Shown here in pieces: positions 29,750 to 40,369 of a stretch of DNA of 64,000 nt. Source of the DNA: Gigantopelta aegis (taxonomy: Eukaryota; Mollusca; Gastropoda; Neomphalida; Peltospiridae); assembly GCF_016097555.1 (NCBI RefSeq), contig NC_054703.1, positions 22,922,551 through 22,986,550 on the forward strand, read 5' to 3'. The position numbers were made by a program, and so were the translations under genes. Numbering within the stretch: position 1 is the first letter of the stretch; every line of letters starts with the position of its first letter. Under the pieces are notes generated by a model. It was not told the origin of the DNA. It was given only the letters and a program-made list of their open reading frames with translations, and did no database searches.

Positions 29750-31151
29750 CTAACGAACATCCATCCTACCAAAGTCTACACCGAATTGGAATGCTGCCTT
29801 GGTGCGCTTTGTTGTGCCATGGGTAATAGGTTTAGGTAGAATAGCATGTATTTGATTTTTGTGAATCGATGCCTCTTCAGGGTTGTCTAGCCGCAGATAC
29901 TTGTTACAACACTTTGAACTCTTGCGCAAGAATTCAACTTCACATTCATCATCACTATCAATTTCAGTGAGCACTTTGCCAATGTAATAGACTGGATGGG
30001 TTTTTTTTCCTGATGTGAATTGAACTAACACAAAACTGTCAACATTCACCTTGGTGAAGTCAACTGAACCAAGCTGGATAAGTCCATCATCATCATCACT
30101 ACGATCTGGACTGTCATCATCAGAGTCCATAAGAACCATTTCTATATTCTCATCCTCAGAAGTGGACTTGTCATCATCATGCTGTTGGAGCACCTGTCTT
30201 TTGGCAGATTTTCCAGCCATTTTGCATCTTTTCTTTGCTTGCCTTTCTTTTTTTTGTGCCTCTTTATCTTGAAGTCTTTTCAGTTCAGGTGTGGAAGTGG
30301 CTACCATTGATTTCCCTTTCTCTCTGCCTCGATTTGATGTTGATTTTCTTTTCAGTTCAGGTGTGGAAGTGGCTACCATTGATTTCCCTTTCTCTCTGCC
30401 TCGATTTGATGTTGATTTTCTTTTCAGTTCAGGTGTGGAAGTGGCTACCATTGATTTCCCTTTCTCTCTGCCTCGATTTGATGTTGATTTTCTTTTCAGT
30501 TCAGGTGTGGAAGTGGCTACCATTGATTTCCCTTTCTCTCTGCCTCGATTTGATGTTGATTTTCTTTTCAGTTCAGGTGTGGAAGTGGCTACCATTGATT
30601 TCCCTTTCTCTCTGCCTCGATTTTGATGTTGATTTTCTTTTCAGTTCAGGTGTGGAAGTGGCTACCATTGATTTCCCTTTCTCTCTGCCTCGATTTGATG
30701 TTGATTTTCTTTTCAGTTCAGGTGTGGAAGTGGCTACCATTGATTTCCCTTTCTCTCTGCCTCGATTTGATGTTGATTTTCTTTTCAGTTCAGGTGTGGA
30801 AGTGGCTACCATTGATTTCCCTTTCTCTCTGCCTCGATTTGATGTTGATTTTCTTTTCAGTTCAGGTGTGGAAGTGGCTACCATTGATTTCCCTTTCTCT
30901 CTGCCTCGATTTGATGTTGATTTTCTTTTCAGTTCAGGTGTGGAAGTGGCTACCATTGATTTCCCTTTCTCTCTGCCTCGATTTGATGTTGATTTTCTTT
31001 TCAGTTCAGGTGTGGAAGTGGCTACCATTGATTTCCCTTTCTCTCTGCCTCGATTTGATGTTGATTTTCTTTTCAGTTCAGGTGTGGAAGTGGCTACCAT
31101 TGATTTCCCTTTCTCTCTGCCTCGATTTGATGTTGATTTTCTTTCAGGCGC
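29750..31151 (-). pseudogene. pogo-type transposase, C-terminal exon with twelve 24-residue repeats
   Basis: The acceptor is ctattttttag and entry is in phase 0, matching the catalytic exon. It starts APERKSTSNRGREKGKS and then repeats MVATSTPELKRKSTSNRGRE KGKS twelve times (72-bp units). After the repeats come a basic segment, an acidic D/S-rich segment (MDSDDDSPDRSDDDDG) and a conserved C-terminal domain (DSFVLVQFTSGKKTHPVYYI, EVEFLRKSSKC, ILPKP). That domain is typical of metazoan pogo-like transposases with a 'FVLVKF....YFIGQV' tail. An extra T at 30621-30624 shifts the frame inside the array. A TTTATT (AATAAA on the minus strand) lies at 29563. Confidence 0.8.
30276..31140 (-). repeat. 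72-bp in-frame tandem array in a transposase exon
   Basis: Twelve near-identical units; the ggctaccattg block recurs every 72 bp from 30299 to 31092, except for one 73-bp spacing at 30587-30660. Homogeneity implies recent expansion. The plus strand is also open in two frames through the array, which is an artefact of repetition. Confidence 0.95.
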
Positions 31152-31290
31152 CTAAAAAATAGAAAGTGTTTATGAGCTTTTGAGAAATGAAATACATTAA
31201 CATTTCTGCTTATCAATAATTCGAAATAACGAATTCTCCCTTGTATAAGTATCCATATACGTTTTCAAATCTCAACTTCCCTTACTTACT

Positions 31291-31987
31291 TTTGGATACC
31301 CCAATATATCTACTGGAGAAATGAAGCCACTGGTTCCAGGAGTTGGATTGTCTGTCTCCTTTATAGGGGTTCTGTGATCCAGGTCTTCGGTCTGTTCAGC
31401 TCGGTCCGTTTCATCGTGACTGTTCTCATCCTGAGGTACAGGAGCATCACGGTCCGTTACTGATGCAGGCAGGAACTCTTCATCTTTAAACATGTGACGG
31501 TCAAAAGGCCAAATTCCTGAAACTTTAAAGTCTGCGATGACATTTGTGGGAGTTGCCGCCTTCAACCAAGCTGATCCAGCAAGTCCTGCTACCTGATAGA
31601 TTGTAATACACTGTCCTGGGTTTCTCATCATCCATGAATTCGCCTCAGCATTGTAACAACTTTTTAATGGGCCGAATACGGATCTGTCTAGAGGTTGGGT
31701 CTTATGGCTAGTATGGGGTGGAAGTGTTATGACATGAACACCGTTATCCTTGGCATACTGTAACATATCTACAGAAAGATGGCTCTCATGGTTATCCACT
31801 GACAGGATTATTGGGTCATCTCTAGAGCAGTTCGTGTATTTTACAACATGTTCCATTACTCCGAAACAAGCCTTCATTCATCCAACCAGAGTGTGACACG
31901 AGGCCAAGAGACCCCTCAGGAGCACCTGTCAAGAAGATATCTTTGTATCTTTTTCTAGGAAACACAAAGACAGGTGGTAATGCAACA
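31291..31987 (-). pseudogene. pogo-type transposase, catalytic exon (frameshifted)
   Basis: In one frame it reads ALPPVFVFPRKRYKDIFLTG and SLGLVSHSGWMNE (from the gap edge to about 31876), then a one-base shift leads to ACFGVMEHVVKYTNC, PIILSVDNHESHLSVDMLQY and VITLPPHTSHKTQPLDRSVF. LSVDNHxSH holds the second catalytic Asp, and PHTSHxxQPLD is the hallmark of the DDE_1/pogo family. It ends at donor GTAAGT (31289) in phase 0. The frameshift at about 31874-31877 makes this copy inactive unless it is a sequence error. Confidence 0.82.
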
Positions 31988-32187
31988 NNNNNNNNNNNNN
32001 NNNNNNNNNNNNNNNNNNNNNNNNNNNNNNNNNNNNNNNNNNNNNNNNNNNNNNNNNNNNNNNNNNNNNNNNNNNNNNNNNNNNNNNNNNNNNNNNNNNN
32101 NNNNNNNNNNNNNNNNNNNNNNNNNNNNNNNNNNNNNNNNNNNNNNNNNNNNNNNNNNNNNNNNNNNNNNNNNNNNNNNNNNNNNNN
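31988..32187. other. Assembly gap (200 N)
   Basis: Exactly 200 N, a placeholder length. It sits inside the pogo transposase, where the N-terminal half would be expected. Confidence 0.99.
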
Positions 32188-32799
32188 CACTGTCCCAGAT
32201 CTCCCACACTCAACCGTCTGCACATGTGTTGACCTATATTGTAGGTTGGCATCAAACATGCTACAAATCCATTTGTAAACTATTTAAAACAACATTTTCA
32301 TCACACTTACTGTATCTGAGCTAATTTACCAAATAAAGTTGCTCACAGTGGGTTACAATCAAAAGTTTAAAAATTAAGTGTTTAAGGTATACATTGAGAA
32401 AGCGGTGAAACAATGACTTTTAAATTTTCTTTTTCATAGGGATAAAGGAAGTTGGGGGAGCCTTACCAAGTGATGTAATGCAGATTCTGATTGGCTTAGA
32501 AATTTCAGAAATATTAGGCCTGTCCCACTTCTCCTCCGTCCCAGTTCTCCTGCCTCTCCCCTACATGAGTGAACAAAACTGCGTATTTTTATTAATGCGT
32601 CGGGCAAAAGTCCACATCACATAAAAACCACAGTTGTGTTATTATATTGTTTGGGCTTCATCTACATATAGCGGGTCAGACATTAATGACAAGTTTAAAA
32701 TGATTTGTATAAAGTTATATTTAACAAAATAATATGGAGAATTAGAGTCGGAACAAAATATCCCACTATGTACCAAGCAGTCAAATTTGTATCATAACC

Positions 32800-33158
32800 T
32801 ATTTCTCGCTCCAGCCAGTGCACCACGACTGGTACATCAAAGCCCATCCTGTCTATGGGATTTTAGCTGCATAAGCCTATCTTTGTCTTGTAACCGTTAA
32901 GAGCATCTCATTCCAGCCAGTGCACTACGACTGGTATATCAAAGGCTGTGGTATGTACTACCCTGTCTGTGGGATGGTGCATATAAGAGATCCCTTGCTG
33001 CTAAATCGGAAAGAGTAGCCCATTGCATGGCGACAGCGGGTTTCCTCCCTCAATATATTTGTGGTCCTTAACCATAAGTCCGACGCAGCATAAACGTAAA
33101 TAAAATGTGTTGAGTGCATTGTTAAATAAATAATTTCCTTCCTTCCTTCCTTCCTTGT
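32800..33158 (+). mobile_element. Two truncated SINE copies, second with tail B
   Basis: The segment ctccagccagtgcaccacga occurs at 32811 and, diverged, at 32911. The second copy runs through the central domain to tail B (tgtgttgagtgcattgttaa) and a (CTTC)n end. Confidence 0.75.
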
Positions 33159-33506
33159 ATCACAACACATACATCGCTCACAATATGTGATTCGTGTCTC
33201 TCAGGGTAAGGTAGATCAATAAATAGCATTTTTGACATTTCAGTATCTGTATTCTTCACTGATGCCAGATGTGCTCTCATAATAATGGGAGTCTTTTACA
33301 GGCTGAAATGGGACACCAGTATATAAAATACATTGTATGTTGTTAGTGAATGCAGTATCAACCCCTGCAACTGTCCACGGCAATCGGCAATCCCGTGGAG
33401 ATTGCCGTGGAATTTTTCATTCTCCATGGCACTTTTTTTGCTGTGAACTATATATTTCTTTTAAATGTCACTGCTTGCTTTTTGCCGTGGACGTTTTCTT
33501 AATTGC

Positions 33507-33889
33507 AGGGACATTCCCGAGTTTGCTGCATTGTAAGATGTTTCCGACTAATAAAATATTTCTACGATTAAATTTATATATTAAACATATTTTCTTGTTT
33601 AGAATATCAGCGTCTGTATATTCAATGTGTTTCTGGTCGTCTTAATATTTGTAAGAAACCCAAACTGGATTTTGTCTTAAATAATTTCTTTCACACGAAA
33701 AAATCTTTTTTAGAAAATAAAATGAAATTCAACCTAGTGCCAATATTAGAATGATCAGAAACACGTTTAATATACAGCTACTAATATTTTATGCAGAAAA
33801 ATATATTTGATATGCAATTACAGTCGTAAAAACGTCTGTTTGTCGATAACATCTTAAAAATTGCAGCAAACTCAGGAATGTCCCTTTAA
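33507..33889. mobile_element. ~385-bp MITE, copy 1 of 3
   Basis: Inverted ends gggacattcccgagtttgct gca and the reverse complement (tgcagcaaactcaggaatgt ccc). Other copies lie at 43117-43508 and 55311-55678. The right junction reads tttaa; target-site type is uncertain (TA or TTAA). Confidence 0.85.
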
Positions 33890-34569
33890 TATGTTTGTAA
33901 TGACCATGATTATGTGCAGTCAAAATTGAATGTGTCCCCAGTACTGTAGCACCAGCACAAGTACGGTAAGTGAAGAAAGGCTCTCGTAAAATACTGAAAC
34001 AACATTTATTAACAATACAGCAATATTTCAAATATCTTCAAATCTATTACAAATAACTTGTTGCATTAACTGTAGTATTGATTCATTTTCTGTGTGAACA
34101 TTTGGTCTTTAAAAAATGAACCAAAATTCATAATCAAGCTCCAGAGTCCAAAATAATGAATTAATCCATAAACAAATAATAACACAAGTCAAAGTTTAGT
34201 AGTGATGGTATAAAGTGCTCCTACTGGCTGTAGCTGGTGGGAATTGGTATAATATCCGCCCAAATTTGGCCTCACTGTGCATCCTTCTCCACCGATTATA
34301 TTGGAAACATCCCTTTCAAAGGCGGATGAACAGATTTCACGACAATAGCTGTAGTATTCCAAAATCGTTTTTTTTTCACTTTTCCTACTATTTCTTCCTC
34401 TGGGATTGTTGTCTCATTCTGGGCTTGTTCAATTTTAGCAAAACAATACACTATTAGTAAACTGCGTCTTATGGACAGATTAGAAGCTTTGAACCATGTT
34501 CCTTTTCTGAGTTGAACTCGATTTTTACCCTTATTTTTTACAGATTTTTGTATTGCACTGGAATCGAAA

Positions 34570-35019
34570 TTTACTATAATTATGACTCTTGTTTTTTAAT
34601 AGTTAACAGTTTAGAAATCTCATTTTTACAATTAGGACAATTTACTTTTGATGGTAATAGTTTAAATTTTTGACAACACTCATTGGCCTGTAATTCAGAT
34701 TGGATTTTTAAAGAGAGTGTATAAAAATTCAAACAACACAAATCAGCTGGTTCCTCTGCAGTTGTTACACTAGGTCCGGCAGTTGGTTCGGTATCTCAGT
34801 GACTTTCACCTTCAACGTTGTAACTGTCTTTTCTAAACACTGTCTGTCTCAAGAGAATTTCTATATCAGAAGAGTCACTGTTGAATAAATCTTTGCTTTT
34901 ATCACTTAATTTAAACTTTCATTTAAATTACGATATTTTGATTGTGCACACTGTAAACTTTTATCACTATCACTGTCGCTGGTAAATAAATTGCTAGATA
35001 GTCTTTTCCTATTACTCAT
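34570..35019 (-). pseudogene. Decayed minus-strand gene of unknown family
   Basis: From ATG at 35019 it reads MSNRKRLSSNLFTSDSDSDK. A shifted frame then gives DLFNSDSSDIEILLRQTVFR and, past a stop, AGPSVTTAEEPADLCCLNFY and LPSKVNCPNCKNEISKLL. It combines a Ser/Asp-rich start with a CPNC zinc-knuckle-like motif. No family is recognised; it may be the N-terminal part of a transposon protein. Confidence 0.4.
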
Positions 35020-35339
35020 TATAGAACACACATCAAAATCACACTCACCTTTATATAGACATCCTTTAATCAATAATTGCTAACTACTCACAAAGCACGT
35101 GCATCACAAATATCTCAATTTCAGTACATACAAGTAGCACATCTCGTTCAAAGTTTATTATTGATTTTCGTACAAATCAAGCTATATCAGGTCGTTTTAA
35201 TTATAAGTATTAACGTGTGTAGTTAGTAACACATACCGGAAATACACCTATAAATAGCAATTTTAATTTCCGGTATTTTCCGTAAACATTGTAACGAAAT
35301 CAATGACTACAACTTTTAAACATTATCTCACAACTCAAT

Positions 35340-35440
35340 TCAGTAGAGCAGTCGGATAAGTGGCCATGCCGGAAACGTTATGTGAAGCTGCTGAAGTCAC
35401 TGTGTTCGATCCTCACTGACACCAAGGTTTAGGTAAGTGT
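35340..35440 (+). repeat. tRNA-like sequence with long variable region
   Basis: gagcagtcggataagtggcc ... gtgttcgatcctcactgaca has A- and B-box-like blocks spaced as in Leu/Ser-type tRNAs, but no convincing acceptor pairing. Probably a SINE head. Confidence 0.35.
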
Positions 35441-35654
35441 AATAATAATTGATGTATATGTGTTTGTGATTAATGTAATGTATGTCATATATGTGATAAC
35501 AAGTTGAAATTGTAGGTATGTCACAAGGTCAATGTAAGAATTGCATATGTACAATACAATACAATAATTTAAATTTTCATTTACTTTTTTTTTTTTTTTT
35601 TTTTATAAGCCCCATCAAAAAATCTCTCTTTATATCGGTGAGGGGGCGGATATT

Positions 35655-35790
35655 TTTCCTGGGAATTTCCCTATTAGCTCAGTTGGTAGATCGCTGGACT
35701 CTCGTACTGAGAATCTGTGGTTCGAATCCCCTCATAGAGTTGATTTTTCTGTTACAAAAGTGCAAATCGCTGCAGAAATAAATTAAAATG
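35655..35790 (+). mobile_element. tRNA-like SINE head (type IV), second copy
   Basis: ccctattagctcagttggta gatcgctggactctcgtact ... gtggttcgaatcccctc has good A and B boxes, as at 19070-19165. The anticodon stem does not pair, so it is tRNA-derived, not a tRNA gene. The 3' part (gcaaatcgctgcagaaataa) has no counterpart in the other SINEs. Confidence 0.6.
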
Positions 35791-36299
35791 TTTCTGTAAT
35801 CCACAATCCCTACTGTCGTGCTTCAAGTTAGTTCTGTGATGAGGTTTATAAAACCAGTAACATCAGTATATTAATGTAGACGAGACACAATATCACTCCT
35901 ATTATTACATCCGTCATGCATAGTTACTGTCTGTAGATTCTAACTTGCACAGGGTGTGTCAGATGTTCTGCTCATAGACACCTGGGGTGCAAGATGCTAA
36001 CTATTCCAATACAGTTGATACAGTTGCATTAGATCAATACACTCACTATGTACAGAAAAACCTCCAAAAATCATTCTTGTCCTTGTGATTGAGTATGAAG
36101 TTGCAGTGGAATAGCTAAATTCACGCAATAGATCATTAAGATTTTCCATGTCATATATACATATCCATAATATGGATTGGCAGAAGATTGAAAGATATTT
36201 ATCCAAGGAAAAATAGTTTTCCCCGCCATTCTGAACAACGGGTCAAGCTCGAGGACCACGTGAGTTGAACCGTGTTGAATTACGTCGAGTGTTGATATT

Positions 36300-36425
36300 A
36301 CACCCCGTTAGGAATATTCATGAGCGCATTTACTTCGACAGCGCAGTTATGAATATTCATGAGTGCATTTACTTATGCCATGCATTTATGAATATTCATG
36401 AGTGCATTTACTTCTGCATACTCGA
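36300..36425 (+). repeat. ~53-bp tandem repeat
   Basis: gaatattcatgagtgcattt acttc occurs three times (36312, 36351, 36391, approximate) directly before the minisatellite. Confidence 0.7.
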
Positions 36426-36448
36426 TCCATTGTAATTGACATGCGCCC

Positions 36449-36790
36449 GTACAGCCGATTGTCCTCCTTGAAACAGAGGCAACTCCCAGGATCCCTGTAC
36501 AGCCGATCTCCTCCTTAACTCCTTGAAACAGAGGCAACTCCCAGGATCCCTGTACAGCCGATCTCCTCCTTAAAACAGTGGCAACTCCCAGGATCCCTGT
36601 ACAGCCGATTCTCCTCCTTGAACAGAGCCAACTCCCATGATCCCTGTACAGCCGATTCTCCTCCTTGGAACAGAGGCAACTCCCACGATCCCTGTACAGC
36701 CGATTCTCCTTGAACAGAGCCAACTCCCTGTATCCCTGTACAGCCGATTCTCCTCCTTGAACAGGCCGTTTTCCACCTTGGGCCTAGGCA
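36449..36790 (+). repeat. ~47-bp minisatellite, array 2
   Basis: About eight units of the same sequence as the array at 23405-23938 (aacagaggcaactcccagga tccctgtacagccgattctc). The two arrays are 12.5 kb apart and in the same orientation. Confidence 0.88.
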
Positions 36791-36984
36791 ACTCCCGGTG
36801 ATTCCTGTACAGGAGATTCTCTTATTTTACGTTCTCTGCCTGTCTGATGTCTCTTCAGAAGATGTCTTTTCAGCATGGACATCTGTGGATGCTTGAAACT
36901 ACATGCTGCACATCTGTAGTTTGCTGATAGAATATTTTTCAGTTCCAACAAACGATGATGTGAGTTTGAACATGTGTACTCCAC
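36784..36984 (-). pseudogene. Single C2H2 zinc-finger fragment
   Basis: Encodes SANYRCAACSFKHPQMSMLK followed by RHLLKRH: C-x2-C-x12-H-x4-H, a classic C2H2 finger spacing. It is fused downstream to minisatellite sequence, and no other finger is visible nearby. It is probably a stranded exon fragment that seeded or was invaded by the minisatellite. Confidence 0.5.
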
Positions 36985-37199
36985 ACTGAGGCACTGGACA
37001 TGCTATCCCCTCTCCCTGGGAACTCAGGCCTTAACTCCCAATTAAGTCTAGCCATCTCATAGAGTCTACTACTAGATCAAGTATTTCCAAAGAGGAATTA
37101 TTTATTTTTGTTATTTTATTAGACCAGTATTATTTTCACATTAAAATTCACCAGAAATAAGAATATTCCTTTTGAGAATTTTGAGTCTACTTCTAGTTC

Positions 37200-37740
37200 A
37201 AGTATTTATTTTCAGTGAGTCGATCCCTCTTGTCATAGGTGAGAGAATACATTTCAAATCCACAAATGTCTGGATGGTAAGGCCATGTGTCTGGTCCTTC
37301 ATTTTTCCCCGAGAGCATTCTTCTTATTAGTGCTGTAGAGGAGATGTTTTTAATCATAATCTCAGGGGTCAAAGTGGTGTTTATCTTCTAACATGTCTTT
37401 GTAGATATCTTCTCTTTGAATGACATAGCACAACAAGTCAGTGTCCATGAACAGGAGTTGAGCATTAGATGCATACTTTGCCTTGATGTTGAAAATTATA
37501 CATCAAAATCTTCCAGTGACGAAACTTTTGATTTCAAACACACAAATTCCTGGATGGCAAGGCCATACATCTCATCTTTCATTTTCCCCAGAACATTCTT
37601 GCTGTAGAAGAGGTGATTTGGATCATAGTCTGAGGTGTTAAAGTGGTGATGATCTTCTAACTTGTCTTTGTAGACATCTTCTGTTTGGATGAGCTTTCCA
37701 GATGGTTCGTCCACGTACAATTCGTCCACCCACCTCGGAC
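37200..37740 (-). pseudogene. Protein-primed family-B DNA polymerase fragments (two partial repeats)
   Basis: Two minus-strand copies of the same segment lie in tandem. One (37496-37729) has IQTEDVYKDKLEDHHHFNTS and KMKDEMYGLAIQEFVCLKSK. The other (about 37200-37470) has LLFMDTDLLCYVIQREDIYK with the DTD acidic motif of the polymerase palm, followed by stops. The wording matches the DNA_pol_B_2-type polymerases of Polinton/Maverick elements and related viruses. Both copies are broken; no other element genes (integrase, capsid) were seen. Confidence 0.7.
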
Positions 37741-39110
37741 AATTCGTACACTCGATTCAGGGGTCTCGCTACATGTCATAAGCCATGGTGGGCCCGCCAT
37801 CTCTTAAGACTAATTTCCAATATGACCACCATCCATTGGCAGCGATAGTAATATCTGCCATCCATTTATTTAAACCACCATCCAGTATCACAAGTCTTGC
37901 CATCGTCCTGAACTACCAGAATAATCAGGTTCATCGGTGTTTACAAGACATTTTCGAAGTACTTGTACCCTGCAAATCATCCCTACCTATAAGTGGAACC
38001 AGCTCTACCGATTCCCTCCATTCCTTTCCTGAATACTGGAGAGACCACTGTGATTACAACATTTAGCATGTGCTTTGTGGCCAAAAATATACTTTTTTTT
38101 TTTTTTTAATGTGTTGTCTTCTATTTTATTAAGCATCAACATCAAATGTGCATTCAACTGTAAATGTCATTTATTCCGATTTCATTCCAATCTCGAAATG
38201 GCTCGAATCAGCTGCTTGGCGGAGATATCACCCTGGTGGTATTGTTCCCAGATCTGAAACACTTCGCCCTGCCTGGTCCTCTGCTTCGCCCTTTGCATCC
38301 GCACCAGCCGTCTGTCACTCACACTCTTTTTGGTCAGTTTCAACCAACTTGGCTTCCCGCAGAAGCAGAGGGGAACCAGCAGGTAAAACTGGATACCTTC
38401 CCTTGTAGCTCTGGCATTATTACAATCTGCATCTAACCTCTGCTTAACTGCTCTTTAACCCTGTACCTCTCTGTGCAGCCATGAATCCTCTTTTCAACTC
38501 TTCAGCTGTATACTCTTATTATTAATTTTGAGAGCTTGTTCAAAAATAGCGTTGTAAATAAATTTGTAAATACCATAATCATAAATTTACTTTAATTGTC
38601 CCATTCCCTATTATAATTACAATATTATAAGTATAATTGACTATCTCTATCAAATTGTCCCCATCATACTTGACAAAAAGGTCGTCCATTTTGTTAAATT
38701 TTCTAAAAATATGGGAAGATGTATTTACTCTCAGTCTTGGACGTGAGTCGTGAAAAAAAACAATTGTCTTGGAAAAAGTCTGGAATATGGTCTGGAATTT
38801 TTTTGTTTCCAAGGTGTATGAACCCTGCACTGGCGATGTCAGATATAGGCATGGCAAAGCTGTTAGGTTAGGTTACAATCTGCACTTCTCTGGTAATTCT
38901 CGGTGTCGATATTCCACTAAAATAAAAAGTGTCTGTACATTTATTTAGTCCATGGACGGAAAATACGGTAAATAACTAACACAATTTTTTTAATAGTCGA
39001 CGAACTGTCCAAGAACAATTTTTGGTTGTAGACGAATCGTTTCAAGTTAACACTGGACAAATTTTTAGTGGATGAATTATCTGTGGACGAAATGTCCAGA
39101 GGACGAATCA
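37740..39110. other. Unassigned stretch between polymerase fragments
   Basis: It holds short dispersed ggacgaa/ttcgtcc motifs (37700-37760 and 38940-39125) flanking the polymerase pieces on both sides, which may be the remains of one repeat. No gene recognised. Confidence 0.4.
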
Positions 39111-39936
39111 TCTGCATCCTTTGGACGACATAGCACAGCGAGTCAGTTTACATGAACAGGAGTTGGGCTTTAGATACATACTTTGCTTTGATGTAGTTGT
39201 AATGAAAATCATACATCAAAATCTTCGAGATGTACAGAATGGTGAAAACCCATGTATGGGTCTGTTCAGCATTAGATTCATACTTTGCCTTGATGTAGTT
39301 GTAATGAAAGTCATACATCAAAATCTTCGAGATGTATAGAATGGCGAAAACCCATGTATGGGTCTGTTCAGCATTAGATTCATACTTTGCCTTGATGTAG
39401 TTGTAATGAAAGTCATACATCAAAATCTTCGAGATGTATAGAATAGCGAAAAACCATGTATGGGTCTGTTCAGCATTAGATTCATACTTTGCCTTGATGT
39501 AGTTGTAATGAAAATCATACATCAAAATCTTCGAGATGTACAGAATGGCGAAAACCCATGTATGGGTCTGTTCAGCATTAGATTCATACTTTGCCTTGAT
39601 GTAGTTGTAATGAAAGTCATACATCAAAATCTTCGAGATGTACAGAATGGCGAAAACCCATGTATGGGTCTGTTCAGCATTAGATTCATACTTTGCTTTG
39701 ATGTAGTTCTTATGAAAGTTGTACATGAAAATGGCGAAACCAACGTAGATGGGTCTGTTAATATATAGCTTCTGTTTCTGCAAATGGACAGCAGTCAGGT
39801 CTTCACTGAAAATGTGAAAAGCATGGAAATTGGTTTTAGCAACTGCCCCAGTGGCCCCGCCCACGCTACGCCACTGCATGTTCCTATACTGCATGGATGG
39901 TTTGGTTGCGGACTCTAATAGTAATATTAATAACAC
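39110..39936 (-). pseudogene. Family-B DNA polymerase fragment with five-fold internal repeat
   Basis: The frame begins in non-homologous sequence (39840-39936 resembles a hAT-type transposon end), then reads FHAFHIFSEDLTAVHLQKQK and LYINRPIYVGFAIF. A 34-residue unit containing ILMYDFHYNYIKAKYESNAE follows, repeated about five times (102-bp period). After the last unit AQLLFM is followed by a stop where the palm DTD motif should be. It is the upstream neighbour, in gene order, of the fragments at 37200-37740. Clearly a pseudogene. Confidence 0.72.
39160..39700. repeat. 102-bp tandem array in a polymerase pseudogene
   Basis: tctgttcagcattagattca recurs at 39261, 39363 and 39465 and onward with a 102-bp period; the units differ by few bases. 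Because 102 is a multiple of 3, the frame stays open. Confidence 0.9.
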
Positions 39937-39984
39937 AAGTGGAATGCTTTACATATTGTATAAATAATATTTACCTTTTTGTGA

Positions 39985-40060
39985 CTCCCAAGAGCCGATT
40001 TGTATTTTTGTGCTGGGGTGTCGTTAAACATTCATTGGTTCGTTCATTCATTATACAAGT
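39985..40060 (+). mobile_element. LINE 3' end fragment
   Basis: gagccgatttgtatttttgt gctggggtgtcgttaaacat tcattg is the same 3' end as at 48068, in + orientation and 5'-truncated. Confidence 0.7.
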
Positions 40061-40259
40061 AGGTGGAGTGATGTCTGGTAGTGAATAGTGATCACAACTG
40101 ATGGATTGTTGTACGTTTCATATGGTATTGATTTGCTAATGTTTCTGCGATGTAGGCCCATTTGTTTTTTTTTATTTTGTTTTTTTTGCTGACTGACTAT
40201 ACCTTAAGACGAACTGTGGCAGTGTATGATGCCGTCCATTGCAGGTCATGTGTGGTCGC

Positions 40260-40366
40260 TGTAACAGTGACCATTGGGCTATTTCTTGTTCCACAACTGG
40301 TGTAACAAAGGCTGTGGTATGTACTATCCTGTCTGTGGGATGGTGCATATAAAAAAAGATTCCTTC
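40260..40366 (+). mobile_element. SINE central-domain fragment
   Basis: gaccattgggctatttcttg through gtctgtgggatggtgcatat aaaa; both ends are missing. It abuts the 3' end of DUF7869-like copy 2. Confidence 0.65.
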
Positions 40367-40369
40367 CTT

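Larger units (their letters stand above)
28985..32563 (-). mobile_element. pogo/Tigger-type DNA transposon
   Basis: 28-bp inverted ends: tgtaggggagaggcaggaga actgggac at 28983-29010 and its exact reverse complement at 32538-32565, with TA at each boundary. Subterminal direct motifs (gtgggaca, gggagatatgggac) recur inside both ends. The interior carries a minus-strand transposase of the DDE_1 (pogo) type and a 200-N gap. The copy as assembled lacks the N-terminal DNA-binding part and the first catalytic Asp region, which may lie in the gap or be deleted. Confidence 0.9.

Noticed and set aside
30235-31155. Long + strand frames (111-306 codons) across 30.2-31.2 kb
   Set aside because: They are antisense shadows of the 72-bp array; the minus-strand reading has splice sites and continues into a recognisable transposase domain.
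31943-32324. Frames running through the N gap
   Set aside because: Unknown bases are read as X; only the minus-strand part matching the transposase was kept.
35661-35735. A tRNA gene
   Set aside because: A and B boxes are good, but the anticodon stem and acceptor stem do not pair and a sibling copy at 19070 shows it is a SINE head.
37785-38440. A gene on the + strand (frames at 37785, 38148, 38164)
   Set aside because: Short, overlapping, no splice context or family resemblance.
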